Below, piece after piece: positions 41,013-48,990 of a DNA stretch of 64,000 nt (position 1 is the first letter of the stretch; the number at the start of each line of letters is the position of its first letter). The notes under the pieces were generated by a model. The model did not search any database. It was not told the DNA's origin and saw nothing but the letters and a program-made list of their open reading frames with translations. A program made the position numbers and the translations under genes. Source of the stretch: Poriferisocius sp965200775 (GTDB lineage: Bacteria; Actinomycetota; Acidimicrobiia; Acidimicrobiales; Bin134); contig OZ241383.1 of NCBI GenBank assembly GCA_965200775.1, forward strand, positions 2,852,001 to 2,916,000. Direction: 5' to 3'.

Positions 41013-41984
41013 GAAGGGGAGGGACTCCTGCCAGGTGGACAGGAACGACTCGGCTCGTTGGGCGGCGGCGAGGAACAAGCCGTCGGGGTGGGTGGAGATT
41101 TCCTCAAGGACGGCAGTGACCTGAGCCGCAGCGTTGGCGGCTGATGCTTCGGGGGTGGGGTCGCCCGTGGGCCACCAGGCGAACAGCGGCCCGGCGGTGG
41201 AGATGAAGTCGGGCACCACCGTGGTGCCGGCCCGGCCGAGCACGGCCAGGGCCTTGGCGGTAACCGGGATCGGGCCGTGGGGGACCAGCGATCCCACGCT
41301 GAGCTGTTCGGCCACGGTGTGGTTCACGGCTCCCATCTTGGATCCGGTCAGCAGGATGTCCACCGGGGTGGACAGGGCATCGGCTGCGGACAATTCCCCC
41401 TCGGGGATTTTGCCAGGGGTACTCAGCGCGTCGAACGGGAATCCGCCCGGATCGACCGCTCCCCGGTTCCCGGAGGTCACCGCGACGACCTTCCCGCCCT
41501 GCTCGGACACCGCGGCGGCCAGCGCCGGGCCGTTGCCCCCGAAACCCTCGATGGCCACCGTGCGGCCGTCCAGCCCGCGCCCTGTGTGTGCCGCGGCGGC
41601 CACAACCCCGGCCACCGCCGCCCGATCAGCCGGCTCTCCAATGGCAGCACGGGGATCGGCTTCTGCCAGCGAGGCCAGTACGGCCCGGGGCACACGGGTG
41701 CCCGGTTCGGGCAGGAAGCGTCCCGAGGAAACCAGGGGGGCGATCTCGGCGGTGAACTTCTCCAGGGCATCGGCCCGGCCTTCGTCGGGAGCGTTGATGC
41801 CGGCCGAGGCCCCGCTGCGGCGCATCTCGAAGGTGGCGAAGGTGTAGGTCATCGACCGGGCCAGGTCGCCGGCCCCGCCGGGCAGGATCTTGCGGGCCGA
41901 CCGGACGATGCCCACCGACTCGGCCGCGCCGGCCAAGTCGAAAACGATGAACCCGTCAACGGTGCTGAGCTTCTCGATGGGCAT
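40992..41984 (-). CDS. Divergent Glu/Leu/Phe/Val (ELFV) dehydrogenase homologue, catalytic Lys region altered
   Basis: 330 residues. The N-terminal half aligns with amino-acid dehydrogenases through ARSMTYTFATFEMRRSGASAGINAPDEGRADALEKF (usual MTYKNALAGLPxGGGKGGI), then PEPGTRVPRA. The NAD-binding domain shows GRTVAIEGFGGNGPALAAAVSEQGGKVVAVTSGNRGAVDPGGF, VDILLTGSKMGAVNHTVAEQL (usual LIPAAxENxI) and GTTVVPDFISTAGPLFAWW. The glycine-rich loop holding the first catalytic lysine reads SGASAGI, without Lys. So it probably does not deaminate amino acids; it may bind NAD(P) and another substrate. Ends within the right direct repeat; upstream is xseB, 5 bp away. Confidence 0.75.
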   Translation of the reverse strand: MPIEKLSTVDGFIVFDLAGAAESVGIVRSARKILPGGAGDLARSMTYTFATFEMRRSGASAGINAPDEGRADALEKFTAEIAPLVSSGRFLPEPGTRVPRAVLASLAEADPRAAIGEPADRAAVAGVVAAAAHTGRGLDGRTVAIEGFGGNGPALAAAVSEQGGKVVAVTSGNRGAVDPGGFPFDALSTPGKIPEGELSAADALSTPVDILLTGSKMGAVNHTVAEQLSVGSLVPHGPIPVTAKALAVLGRAGTTVVPDFISTAGPLFAWWPTGDPTPEASAANAAAQVTAVLEEISTHPDGLFLAAAQRAESFLSTWQESLPFGRPLAS

Positions 41985-41989
41985 CGTTC

Positions 41990-42292
41990 CTACCCCGCTT
42001 CCCCGGCGGAAGTCACCGTCATTGCCTCAGCCGATTTCATTTTCGTCGTCTTCTGGTCGCCGCCGGGGGAAGTCGGCCCAGCCGCCGCTGCCTCACCGTC
42101 CAGCCCGGCCACAATCTCCTTCACCCGCACCTCGGCGTCGTTGATTCGCCCCCGGCACACCTGAATCAACTGCGCAGCTCGCTCCACCTTTACGGCCAAA
42201 ACATCAATGTCGATGTTCTCGTCCTCCAGCTCGCCCAGGATCACCTGAAGCTCGCCCAGGGCATCGGCGTAACCGATCTCTTCTGTGCTCAT
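41990..42292 (-). CDS. xseB: Exodeoxyribonuclease VII small subunit
   Basis: 100 residues. The first ~70 form the two-helix XseB fold (YADALGELQVILGELEDENIDIDVLAVKVERAAQLIQVCRGRINDAEVRVKEIV). The tail (GGDQKTTKMKSAEAMTVTSA) is extra. Several XseB bind one XseA to make the ssDNA exonuclease VII. Follows xseA by 13 bp on the same strand. Confidence 0.92.
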   Translation of the reverse strand: MSTEEIGYADALGELQVILGELEDENIDIDVLAVKVERAAQLIQVCRGRINDAEVRVKEIVAGLDGEAAAAGPTSPGGDQKTTKMKSAEAMTVTSAGEAG

Positions 42293-42305
42293 CGTGGGGC
42301 TCTCC

Positions 42306-43718
42306 TCATGTGCCGCTGTTCACCGTACTGTGCAGGTCGCCCTCTGCCAGGGTGGTAACTATCCGGTCGCCCTCTGCCAGGGTCGCCGGATCACGCACCA
42401 CTCTCCCCTCGTGGCGGGTGATCGACCAACCCCGGGCCAGAATGATCCGAGGGTCGAGCAGGCGCACCCGGTTTTCCCGGTGGGCCAACTCCGTGGCTGC
42501 CCCCCTTAGGGTCCGCTCCGAACGGGTTTCCAAACCGGACTTGAGTTGCTCCAGGGTGCGTTGCCCCCCTCCAATGGCGGCCAGCGATCGGTGGCCGACA
42601 GTAACCGCAAAGCCGTCCACCAGCCGGGTTTCGGTGCGGGTACGGCGTTCGGCCAGCACACCGATTCGATTGGCTCGGCCCTCCAGGCGGCTGCCCGCCC
42701 GGCGCAGATGGCTCTCGGCAACCCGGGCCGTGGTCTGGCCCACGGCTTCCAGGTGACGGTCGGCGTTTTCCAGCCGTCGCCGGACCAGGCCGGAAATCCC
42801 TGCCCATGCCTGGTTCGCAGCTTCCAGGTGAGCCCGGGCCGCGGCCACTATGAGGGCTGCCGCCGCGGTTGGGGTCTTCTGGGCCTGATGGGCCACCTCG
42901 TCGACAACTGTACGGTCGATCTCGTGGCCCACCCCGGTGACCACCGGCACCGGAGCAGCGGCGATGGCCCGGGCCACCAGCTCGTGGTCGAACGCCACCA
43001 GGTCGGTGCGCGACCCACCCCCTCGGACGACCGCGATCACGTCCACCCCGGCCCTTCCCACAGAGGCGATGGCGGCGGCGATGAGCGGCGGAGCGTCAGC
43101 ACCCTGAACCGGAGTATCGGCCAACACCACCTCCCAGGTCAGGCCGCTGGCCACCAGCTCGTCGCAAAAGTCGTGGTGAGCGGCGCTCCCATTGGAGGTG
43201 ACCAGCCCGATGCGAAGCGGGGCCACCGGGAATGAAATGGCGCGGTTCCTGGTCAACAATCCCTCGGAGCGCAGCTTCTCCAGCAGGCGCAGCCGCTCGG
43301 CTTCGAGTTCGCCCAGCGTGAAGTTGGGATCGATGCCGGTCATCCGCAACCGGAGCTGCCCTCGGGGAGGCCAGAAGTTCAGTTCGCCCTGGACACGGAG
43401 CTTCATCCCGTCCTCCAGGGTCATGCCGCCGTGGCGGCTCAACGTCTCCTCAACCCTTTGACGGTTGAATCGGAACAGCGCCACCGACACAGACGCCTCG
43501 GGCTGTTGTCCGGTGCCGCTTTTCGTGTCGGGCTCCACCAGGTCGAAGTAGGCATGGCCGCTGCGGGCCAGGTTCAGATTGCGAACCTCCCCCTCTACCC
43601 AAAGGCCGGCCCCGAAGGCATCGCTCAGCACCTGCTGGATGCGGTCGGTCAGCTCCTTGACTGTGAGCATCATCGGCTCGGCTGCAACTTCCGGCGTGGC
43701 CCGGTCGAACAGGCTCAT
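42306..43718 (-). CDS. xseA: Exodeoxyribonuclease VII large subunit
   Basis: 470 residues from the ATG at 43718. N-terminal OB domain (LTVKELTDRIQQVLSDAFGA, LWVEGEVRNLNLARSGHAYFDL), then the nuclease core RIGLVTSNGSAAHHDFCDEL, VDVIAVVRGGGSRTDLVAFD, PVVTGVGHEIDRTVVDEVAH, TPTAAAALIV, a long coiled coil (about 290-420) that binds XseB, and the C-terminal strand RIILARGWSITRHEGRVVRD. Degrades single-stranded DNA from both ends. The ATG overlaps the ABC-transporter stop (ATGA), so the operon is ABC-xseA-xseB, driven by a putative damage promoter. Confidence 0.95.
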   Translation of the reverse strand: MSLFDRATPEVAAEPMMLTVKELTDRIQQVLSDAFGAGLWVEGEVRNLNLARSGHAYFDLVEPDTKSGTGQQPEASVSVALFRFNRQRVEETLSRHGGMTLEDGMKLRVQGELNFWPPRGQLRLRMTGIDPNFTLGELEAERLRLLEKLRSEGLLTRNRAISFPVAPLRIGLVTSNGSAAHHDFCDELVASGLTWEVVLADTPVQGADAPPLIAAAIASVGRAGVDVIAVVRGGGSRTDLVAFDHELVARAIAAAPVPVVTGVGHEIDRTVVDEVAHQAQKTPTAAAALIVAAARAHLEAANQAWAGISGLVRRRLENADRHLEAVGQTTARVAESHLRRAGSRLEGRANRIGVLAERRTRTETRLVDGFAVTVGHRSLAAIGGGQRTLEQLKSGLETRSERTLRGAATELAHRENRVRLLDPRIILARGWSITRHEGRVVRDPATLAEGDRIVTTLAEGDLHSTVNSGT

Positions 43719-45598
43719 ACCGTGCTCTCCTCGGGGGACCGCTGCTCGTCGCCCACCAGCTTGTGGTAAAGCTCGGCATACAACCCCTCGGCAGCCATCA
43801 GATCCTCGTGGCGGCCGGACTCCACCAGCTCCCCCCGGTCGAGCACCAAGATCAGGTCGGCGTCGGTGACCGTGGAGAGGCGATGGGCGATCACCACCGC
43901 GGTCCGCCCCCGAAGCGCCGTGGCAAGGGCCTGCTGAACCAGAGCCTCGTTCTCGCTGTCGAGATGGCTGGTGGCTTCGTCCAGTACCACGATGGCCGGG
44001 TCTTTCAGCAGCACACGGGCGATGGCCAGCCGTTGCTTCTCGCCCCCCGACAGACGGTAGCCCCGCTCGCCCACCACGGTGTCGTAGCCCTCGGGCAGCG
44101 AGGCAATCAGATCGTGAATGTGGGCTGCCCGACACGCCTCCTGCATCTCCGATTCGGTGGCACCGGGGCGGGCGTAGCGCAGGTTGTCGGCCACCGACTC
44201 GTGGAACAGGTGCGGATCCTGGGGTACCACGCCCACCGCGCTGCGCAGCGACGCCTGGGTAACGTCCCGCACGTCGGTGCCGTCGATCAGAACCGCCCCT
44301 TCGTCCACGTCGTACAGCCGGGTCACCAGGGCGGCCAGGGTGGTCTTGCCCGCTCCCGACGGCCCCACAAGAGCCACAAGCCGGCCCGGTTCGATAACCG
44401 CCGAGACGTTTCGCAGCACCGGTTTCCCGGTGACCTCGGGAGCGGCAGAGTCGGTTTGCAGCGAGGCCAGCCGGTCGTCGCCGGGCGGGTAGGTGAAGGT
44501 GAGTTTTGCCAGCTCGATGCGCCCTCGGGGTTTGCCCAACTCGGCTGCCCCGGGCCGGTCGGAAACCGGGTTGGGGGTGTCCAGCACCTCGAACACCCGC
44601 TCGAACGACACCAGCGCGGTCATCACATCAACCCGGGCGTTGGTCAGGCTGGTGAGCGGGGTGTAGATCCGAACCACCATCAACCCCATGGCGGCCAGCG
44701 TCCCCACCGTGATCGTCCCCGAGATCACCAACTGGGCTCCCATCCAGTACAAGACGGCGGCCCCCACCGCTCCCACCAGGCTGAGGGCGATGAAGAAAGC
44801 CCGCCCGTACAGGGCGCTGCGCACCCCGATGTCGCGCACCCGCCCGGCGGTGGCACCGAAGCCGTCCCTTTCGGTGTCGTGGCGACCGAACAGCTTCACC
44901 AGCAGCGCTCCCGACACGTTCAGCCGTTCGGTCATCACAGTGTTCATGGAGGCGTTGTGCTCCATCGATTCCCTGGTCAGCTCCTGCAGCCGCCGTCCCA
45001 CCCGTTTGGTGGGCAGGATGAACACCGGCAGCAACCCCAGGGCCATCAGCGTGAGCCGCCACTCCAGCAGGAACATCGCCACCAGAGTGGTGCTCAGCAC
45101 GATGGAGTTGGACACCACCGATCCGAGCGTGCCGGTGAACGCCCGCTGTGCGCCGATCACGTCGTTGTTCATTCGGCTGATGAGCGAACCGGTTTGCACC
45201 CGGGTGAAGAACGCCATCGGCATCCGCTGCACATGGTCGTACAGCCCCACCCGCAGGTCGTAGATGAGGCCCTCACCGATGCGGGACGACCAGTACCGCT
45301 CTACGAACGACAGGGCGGCCTCGCCGAAAGCGGCCAGAACGATGATGGCGGCCAGCAGGTTCACCTGCCCCCGGTCGCTGTTGGCGATGGCGTCGTCGAT
45401 GATCTGCCGGAACAGCAGCGGGGGCACCAGCGAGAGCAGCGATCCCAGCAGCAGAACCACCACAAATCCGATGAGCATGGCTCGGTAGGGCAGGGCGAAA
45501 CGGGCCACCCGGCGGACCGTCTGCCGGGCGACGTGTTTGCCCTTCACCCCCCGGGGGTCGTGGCCGATGGCGCCGTGTGCGCCTCCCATGGCGTGCAT
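43715..45598 (-). CDS. ABC transporter, fused permease-ATPase (exporter type, MsbA/MdlB-like)
   Basis: 627 residues from the ATG at 45598. Six-helix type I exporter domain about 35-335 (FALPYRAMLIGFVVVLLLGS, RMPMAFFTRVQTGSLISRMNNDVIG) and ATPase domain with Walker A GPSGAGKTTLA, VGVVPQDPHLFHESVADNLRYA, signature YRLSGGEKQRLAIARVLL, Walker B AIVVLDEATSHLD and H-loop IAHRLSTV. A half-transporter that must dimerise. Substrate unknown. The start is supported by a -10-like TATCGT ending seven bases upstream; the frame's longer N-terminus would run through the divergent copC promoter and gene. Overlaps xseA by four bases. Confidence 0.92.
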   Translation of the reverse strand: MHAMGGAHGAIGHDPRGVKGKHVARQTVRRVARFALPYRAMLIGFVVVLLLGSLLSLVPPLLFRQIIDDAIANSDRGQVNLLAAIIVLAAFGEAALSFVERYWSSRIGEGLIYDLRVGLYDHVQRMPMAFFTRVQTGSLISRMNNDVIGAQRAFTGTLGSVVSNSIVLSTTLVAMFLLEWRLTLMALGLLPVFILPTKRVGRRLQELTRESMEHNASMNTVMTERLNVSGALLVKLFGRHDTERDGFGATAGRVRDIGVRSALYGRAFFIALSLVGAVGAAVLYWMGAQLVISGTITVGTLAAMGLMVVRIYTPLTSLTNARVDVMTALVSFERVFEVLDTPNPVSDRPGAAELGKPRGRIELAKLTFTYPPGDDRLASLQTDSAAPEVTGKPVLRNVSAVIEPGRLVALVGPSGAGKTTLAALVTRLYDVDEGAVLIDGTDVRDVTQASLRSAVGVVPQDPHLFHESVADNLRYARPGATESEMQEACRAAHIHDLIASLPEGYDTVVGERGYRLSGGEKQRLAIARVLLKDPAIVVLDEATSHLDSENEALVQQALATALRGRTAVVIAHRLSTVTDADLILVLDRGELVESGRHEDLMAAEGLYAELYHKLVGDEQRSPEESTV

Positions 45599-45605
45599 TG
45601 CCTGC

Positions 45606-45628
45606 ACGATACGCCCCGGCAGTGACAA
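45606..45628 (-). promoter_or_regulatory. Putative DNA-damage (PafBC-type) promoter of ABC-xseA-xseB
   Basis: Minus strand TTGTCACTG, eight bases (CCGGGGCG), TATCGT, then seven bases to the ATG at 45598. This matches tTGTCRgtg-N8-TAnnnT at all but one defined position, the best match in the window, and predicts a leaderless transcript. Exonuclease VII is a repair enzyme, consistent with the proposed regulation. Confidence 0.65.
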
Positions 45629-45690
45629 TGGGCGGTTCGCACGGCCTTGCCGGGGTCTATTTCCGGCCATCGGACCGCTAGGGTGGCGGC

Positions 45691-46248
45691 GTGCGGCGCA
45701 GGGGCCAGAGGGCAGTGGCCATCGTAGTAGCGCTGGCGCTGGTGCTGGCTCTGTTGTTTTCGCTGCTGGTGGTGATGAGCGAATCGGCGGCCGCCCATGC
45801 CGAGCTGCAACGATCGGCACCGAGGCCAACCCAGGTAGTGGGCGGGTTGGTCAACCGGGTGGATGTGGAGTTTCGCCAGCCCATCCGACCTCACGAAATC
45901 AACCGGGTGCAGTTGATCACCCCCGCCGGCGACACCATCCAAACCGCTCTCACCTACCACGGCAGGTTGGTCCGAGCCCGGTTCGCATCGTTGACCGAGC
46001 CGGGTGTGTATCAGGTGGTATGGGGCTTGGTTGACGACAGCGACGGCGACTGGACCGAGGAGCAGTTCCCGTTCACCTACCAGCCCGACGCCCCCGAGCC
46101 GGAATGGCTACCCGAGCCTGTTGCCGACGATGGCAGCGGCGTGGGACGGACGGTGTTGCTGCTGGTGGTGATTGTGGTGACGGTGGCTGCGGGAGGGTGG
46201 CTGTTCTGGCCCCGCCGTCGAGGGGGCCGGTCGAGGCGCAGGAGGTAA
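45691..46248 (+). CDS. CopC-domain copper-binding protein, membrane-anchored
   Basis: 185 residues from the GTG at 45691, six bases after TAGGGT. Signal/first helix about 8-31 (AVAIVVALALVLALLFSLLVV), then AAAHAELQRSAPRPTQVV: the His just after the cleavage region is the CopC Cu ligand. CopC beta-sandwich continues to about 132 (VDVEFRQPIRPHEINRVQLI, GVYQVVWGLVDDSDGDWTEEQF), followed by an acidic linker, a C-terminal helix (VLLLVVIVVTVAAGGWLFW) and an Arg-rich tail. Probably periplasm-facing copper carrier or chaperone. No CopD is adjacent. Confidence 0.85.
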   Translation: MRRRGQRAVAIVVALALVLALLFSLLVVMSESAAAHAELQRSAPRPTQVVGGLVNRVDVEFRQPIRPHEINRVQLITPAGDTIQTALTYHGRLVRARFASLTEPGVYQVVWGLVDDSDGDWTEEQFPFTYQPDAPEPEWLPEPVADDGSGVGRTVLLLVVIVVTVAAGGWLFWPRRRGGRSRRRR

Positions 46249-46255
46249 GGGCCGC

Positions 46256-46732
46256 TCAGCGCCGAGCGGCGAAGAAGTCCCTCAGCAGGGCGGCGGATTC
46301 GTCCCGCCCCACCCCGGCGACCACCTCGAAGTTGTGGTTCAGCCGGGGGTCGGCCCCCAGGTTGTACAGCGTGCCGCATGCCCCGGCTTTGGGGTCTTCG
46401 GCAGCGAACACCACCCGACCCACCCGACCCATCACAGCGGCCCCGGCGCACATCGGGCACGGCTCCAGGGTGGTGGCCAACACCGCCCCGTCCAACCGGG
46501 AGGTGCCCAGGGCCGTGGCGGCATCCCGCAAAGCCAGCATCTCGGCGTGAGCGGTGGGGTCGCCGGTTCGCTCCCGCTCGTTGTGGCGAGCGGCCACCAC
46601 AGTGCCGTTCAACGCCACCACCGCTCCGATGGGAACCTCACCCTGCTCGGCTGCTCGACGAGCCTCGGCCATGGCCAGGTCCATGAGCTCCCGGTCACCG
46701 AGCGCATTTGTTTGGGACATCCCCATCATCAT
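46256..46732 (-). CDS. tadA: tRNA-specific adenosine deaminase
   Basis: Converts A34 to inosine in tRNA-Arg(ACG). 158 residues with the zinc/catalytic motifs TAHAEMLAL (HAE) and LEPCPMCAGAAVMGRVGRVVFAAEDPKAGACGTL (PCxxC), the TadA-specific PIGAVV start and the C-terminal FF helix (ALLRDFFAARR). Several Mets open the frame (46732, 46729, 46726, 46720); MSQTNALGDREL is likely. Its only essential substrate, tRNA-Arg(ACG), is encoded 300 bp to the right. Confidence 0.94.
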   Translation of the reverse strand: MMMGMSQTNALGDRELMDLAMAEARRAAEQGEVPIGAVVALNGTVVAARHNERERTGDPTAHAEMLALRDAATALGTSRLDGAVLATTLEPCPMCAGAAVMGRVGRVVFAAEDPKAGACGTLYNLGADPRLNHNFEVVAGVGRDESAALLRDFFAARR

Positions 46733-46840
46733 TGCTCACCGGGCCGGCGGGTCCGGCCCCAGTTGGCGACCAAACCGGCTAGTTCCCAACCCCGCCGCCC
46801 CCTACACTTTGACGACGGGCCGGTCTCCGACCGGACGACA

Positions 46841-46927
46841 GGAAGGTTGCCAGAGCGGACGAATGGGGCGGCCTCGAAAGCCGTTGTGGCCTCCGGGTCA
46901 CCGTGGGTTCGAATCCCACACCTTCCG
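46841..46927 (+). tRNA. tRNA-Ser (anticodon CGA)
   Basis: Class II tRNA of 87 nt. Acceptor GGAAGGT pairs with ACCTTCC, discriminator G; anticodon stem GCGGC/GCCGT with loop CTCGAAA (anticodon CGA); long variable arm TGTGGCCTCCGGGTCACC; T arm GTGGG-TTCGAAT-CCCAC. CCA is not encoded (CAC follows). Confidence 0.95.
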
Positions 46928-47031
46928 CACTACTTGGAGACACGGGCCATGCGGCCCGGCGTGGACCACGCTCCGTGAGCGCCAAATCTGGTAGGCCCTG
47001 TGGTGGGGAGGGGGATAAGCTGACGATCCCT

Positions 47032-47105
47032 GCGCTTGTAGCTCAATTGGACAGAGCATCTGACTACGGATCAGAAGGCTGGGGGTTCGAGTCCCTCCAA
47101 GCGCG
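47032..47105 (+). tRNA. tRNA-Arg (anticodon ACG)
   Basis: Acceptor GCGCTTG pairs with CAAGCGC, discriminator G; D arm AGCTCAATTGGACAGAGC; anticodon stem TCTGA/TCAGA with loop CTACGGA (anticodon ACG); T loop TTCGAGT. 74 nt, CCA not encoded. The A34 makes it the TadA substrate. Confidence 0.95.
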
Positions 47106-47297
47106 CTGGTTCCACCCCGACTAGGTTCGCCTGCCCTAGTGGGGTTCGCTGGTCCAGCAGGTCTCCCGAGCCCCTAAAGTCGCTTCACGCGGACTCTGCA
47201 GGAAGGGACTGCGGCTCCGATCCAGGAGGTGTTGCTCAGTGACCGAGACGAGAGGATGTGCCGATCTGAGGACTCTGATCGGCGAAAATGGATCGCG

Positions 47298-48443
47298 ATG
47301 ATCGTTCGAGTCGAGGTTGCCGGAGCGCTTCTTGAGTGGGCCTCTGAGCGGTCCGGCCTGAACGAGGATGAACTCAATCGCAAGTTTCCCAGGTTGTCCG
47401 AGTGGGAGTCCGGGGAACTCGCTCCAACCCTCAAACAGCTTGAGAAGTTCGCGAAAGCAACGCGAACACCGGTCGGGTTCTTCTTTCTTCCTGAGCCCCC
47501 TGAGGTGGAAGTACCCATCCCGGACTTCCGGACGATTGGCGACAAGGGGGTAACCCGTCCAAGTCCGGATCTCCTCGATACGATCTATCAGTGCCAGCAG
47601 CGTCAGGACTGGTACCGAGACTATGCCCGGAGCATCGGGGTCGAACCGTTGGGCTTTGTGGGCTCCCTTTCGACCGGTACAGCGATAGACGAGGCCGCTG
47701 CCGGCATCACCGAAGCACTTTCCTTCTCAGTCGAGCAGCGGGGACCAAACTGGTCCGACGCACTCACCAACATGCGCGATCGAGCCGAGAAAGTTGGAGT
47801 GCTTGTGATGATCAGCGGTGTGGTGGGTAGCAACACCCACCGGAGGCTCGACCCTCAGGAATTCCGAGGGTTCGCCCTCGCCGATCCAGTAGCACCCCTG
47901 GTGTTTGTGAACGGTGCCGACACGAAGGCGGCGCAAATCTTCACCCTCGCTCACGAGCTGGCGCACATATGGCTGGGCGAGACCGCCCTGTCCGATGCGG
48001 ATATGGGTGTTCAGGCAACCAACCAGGTCGAACGCTGGTGCAACCAAGTTGCGGCAGAACTCCTCGTACCCCTTACTGCACTTCGATCCGATTTCGACCC
48101 CGACTCTGAGCTCACCGATGAACTAGACCGCCTTGCCCGCTCCTTCAAGTCAAGCACGCTCGTTGTGCTCCACAGGCTCCATGAAGCCGGCTATCTGGCT
48201 TGGAACGAATACAGGCACGCCTATCTGGCCGAACTAGATCGGGTCATGGGACTGTCGCGTGAAGGTAGCGAGGGAGGCAACTACTACGCCACGCAACCGG
48301 TGCGGGTCTCCAAGCTGTTCACGCAGTCGGTGATCGCCAGCACTCTGGAAGGTCACACGCTCTATTCCGATGCGCTCCAGATGCTCGGTTTCAAGAAGAT
48401 CGCGACATTCCATGAGATGCTTGACCGGCTCGGGGTGGCGTGA
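47298..48443 (+). CDS. XRE-type HTH / ImmA-IrrE metallopeptidase antitoxin
   Basis: 381 residues from the ATG at 47298. N-terminal helix-turn-helix-like region (LLEWASERSGLNEDELNRKF, LSEWESGELAPTLKQLEKFAKATRTPVGFFFLPEPPE) followed by a COG2856 zinc peptidase domain with FTLAHELAHIWLGE (HELAH, His about 219 and 223) and QVERWCNQVAAELLVP (third ligand Glu). Such proteins act as antitoxins and repressors paired with DUF4411 or other PIN-like toxins. The stop overlaps the start of the DUF4411 gene (TGATG). No strong Shine-Dalgarno. The pair lies just after a tRNA-Arg. Confidence 0.88.
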   Translation: MIVRVEVAGALLEWASERSGLNEDELNRKFPRLSEWESGELAPTLKQLEKFAKATRTPVGFFFLPEPPEVEVPIPDFRTIGDKGVTRPSPDLLDTIYQCQQRQDWYRDYARSIGVEPLGFVGSLSTGTAIDEAAAGITEALSFSVEQRGPNWSDALTNMRDRAEKVGVLVMISGVVGSNTHRRLDPQEFRGFALADPVAPLVFVNGADTKAAQIFTLAHELAHIWLGETALSDADMGVQATNQVERWCNQVAAELLVPLTALRSDFDPDSELTDELDRLARSFKSSTLVVLHRLHEAGYLAWNEYRHAYLAELDRVMGLSREGSEGGNYYATQPVRVSKLFTQSVIASTLEGHTLYSDALQMLGFKKIATFHEMLDRLGVA

Positions 48444-48934
48444 TGCCCTACTTGCTGGACGCCAACGTCTTCATCCAAGCCAAGAACCTGCAATACGGGT
48501 TCGATTTCTGCCCTGCCTTTTGAGACTGGCTGGATCAACAGAACACGGAGGGCAACGTGTTCAGCATCGAGCGAGTTGGAGGCGAGATCGACGCGGGAGA
48601 AGATGAACTCGCCAAGTGGGTTGGTCAGCGTCCAGGTCTGTTCCTACCTCCCGACAATGCCATGACCCAGAGTTTCGCCGTCGTTAGCACGTGGGCCATG
48701 GACCAAGAGTACGATCCGGCGGCGTATTCGACCTTCTTTCAGATTGCCGACTATTACCTCGTGGCTCACGCTCATGCCCACAACTTCGTCGTCGTGACCC
48801 ACGAGGTGCCTGCCTACTCCCCGAGGAAAATCAAGATCCCGAACGCCTGCATCGGCATCGGAGTCAAGTGCGTCACACCGTACGAGATGCTTCGCACCGA
48901 GCGAGCAAGGTTCGTGCTTGGCCCCAGGGGGTAG
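48443..48934 (+). pseudogene. DUF4411 (PIN-like) toxin gene interrupted by an in-frame TGA
   Basis: From the ATG at 48443 the frame reads MPYLLDANVFIQAKNLQYGF, then DFCPAF-stop-DWLDQQNTEGNVFS and continues uninterrupted to 48934 (ERVGGEIDAGEDELAKWVGQ, YYLVAHAHAHNFVVVTHEVP, KIKIPNACIGIGVKCVTPYEML). The N-terminal LLDANVFI carries the PIN metal Asp, and a later T-H-E and I-P-N-A complete a DUF4411 protein of 163 codons. The TGA at 48521-48523 stands where relatives have Trp (F-W-x-W-L). A single TGG-to-TGA change has truncated the toxin, while the antitoxin stays intact. A GTG at 48557 could restart a headless fragment. Confidence 0.82.
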
Positions 48935-48990
48935 GGCAAGCAGTTTGGGCAGTTTGCGCTGGGGAATAGAGTGTGTCGGGGGTAGCCAGC

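Noticed and set aside
47032..48960. tRNA-Arg as an integration site for the ImmA/DUF4411 pair
   Set aside because: I found no copy of the tRNA 3' end (ggttcgagtccctccaagcg) downstream of the pair, and no integrase.
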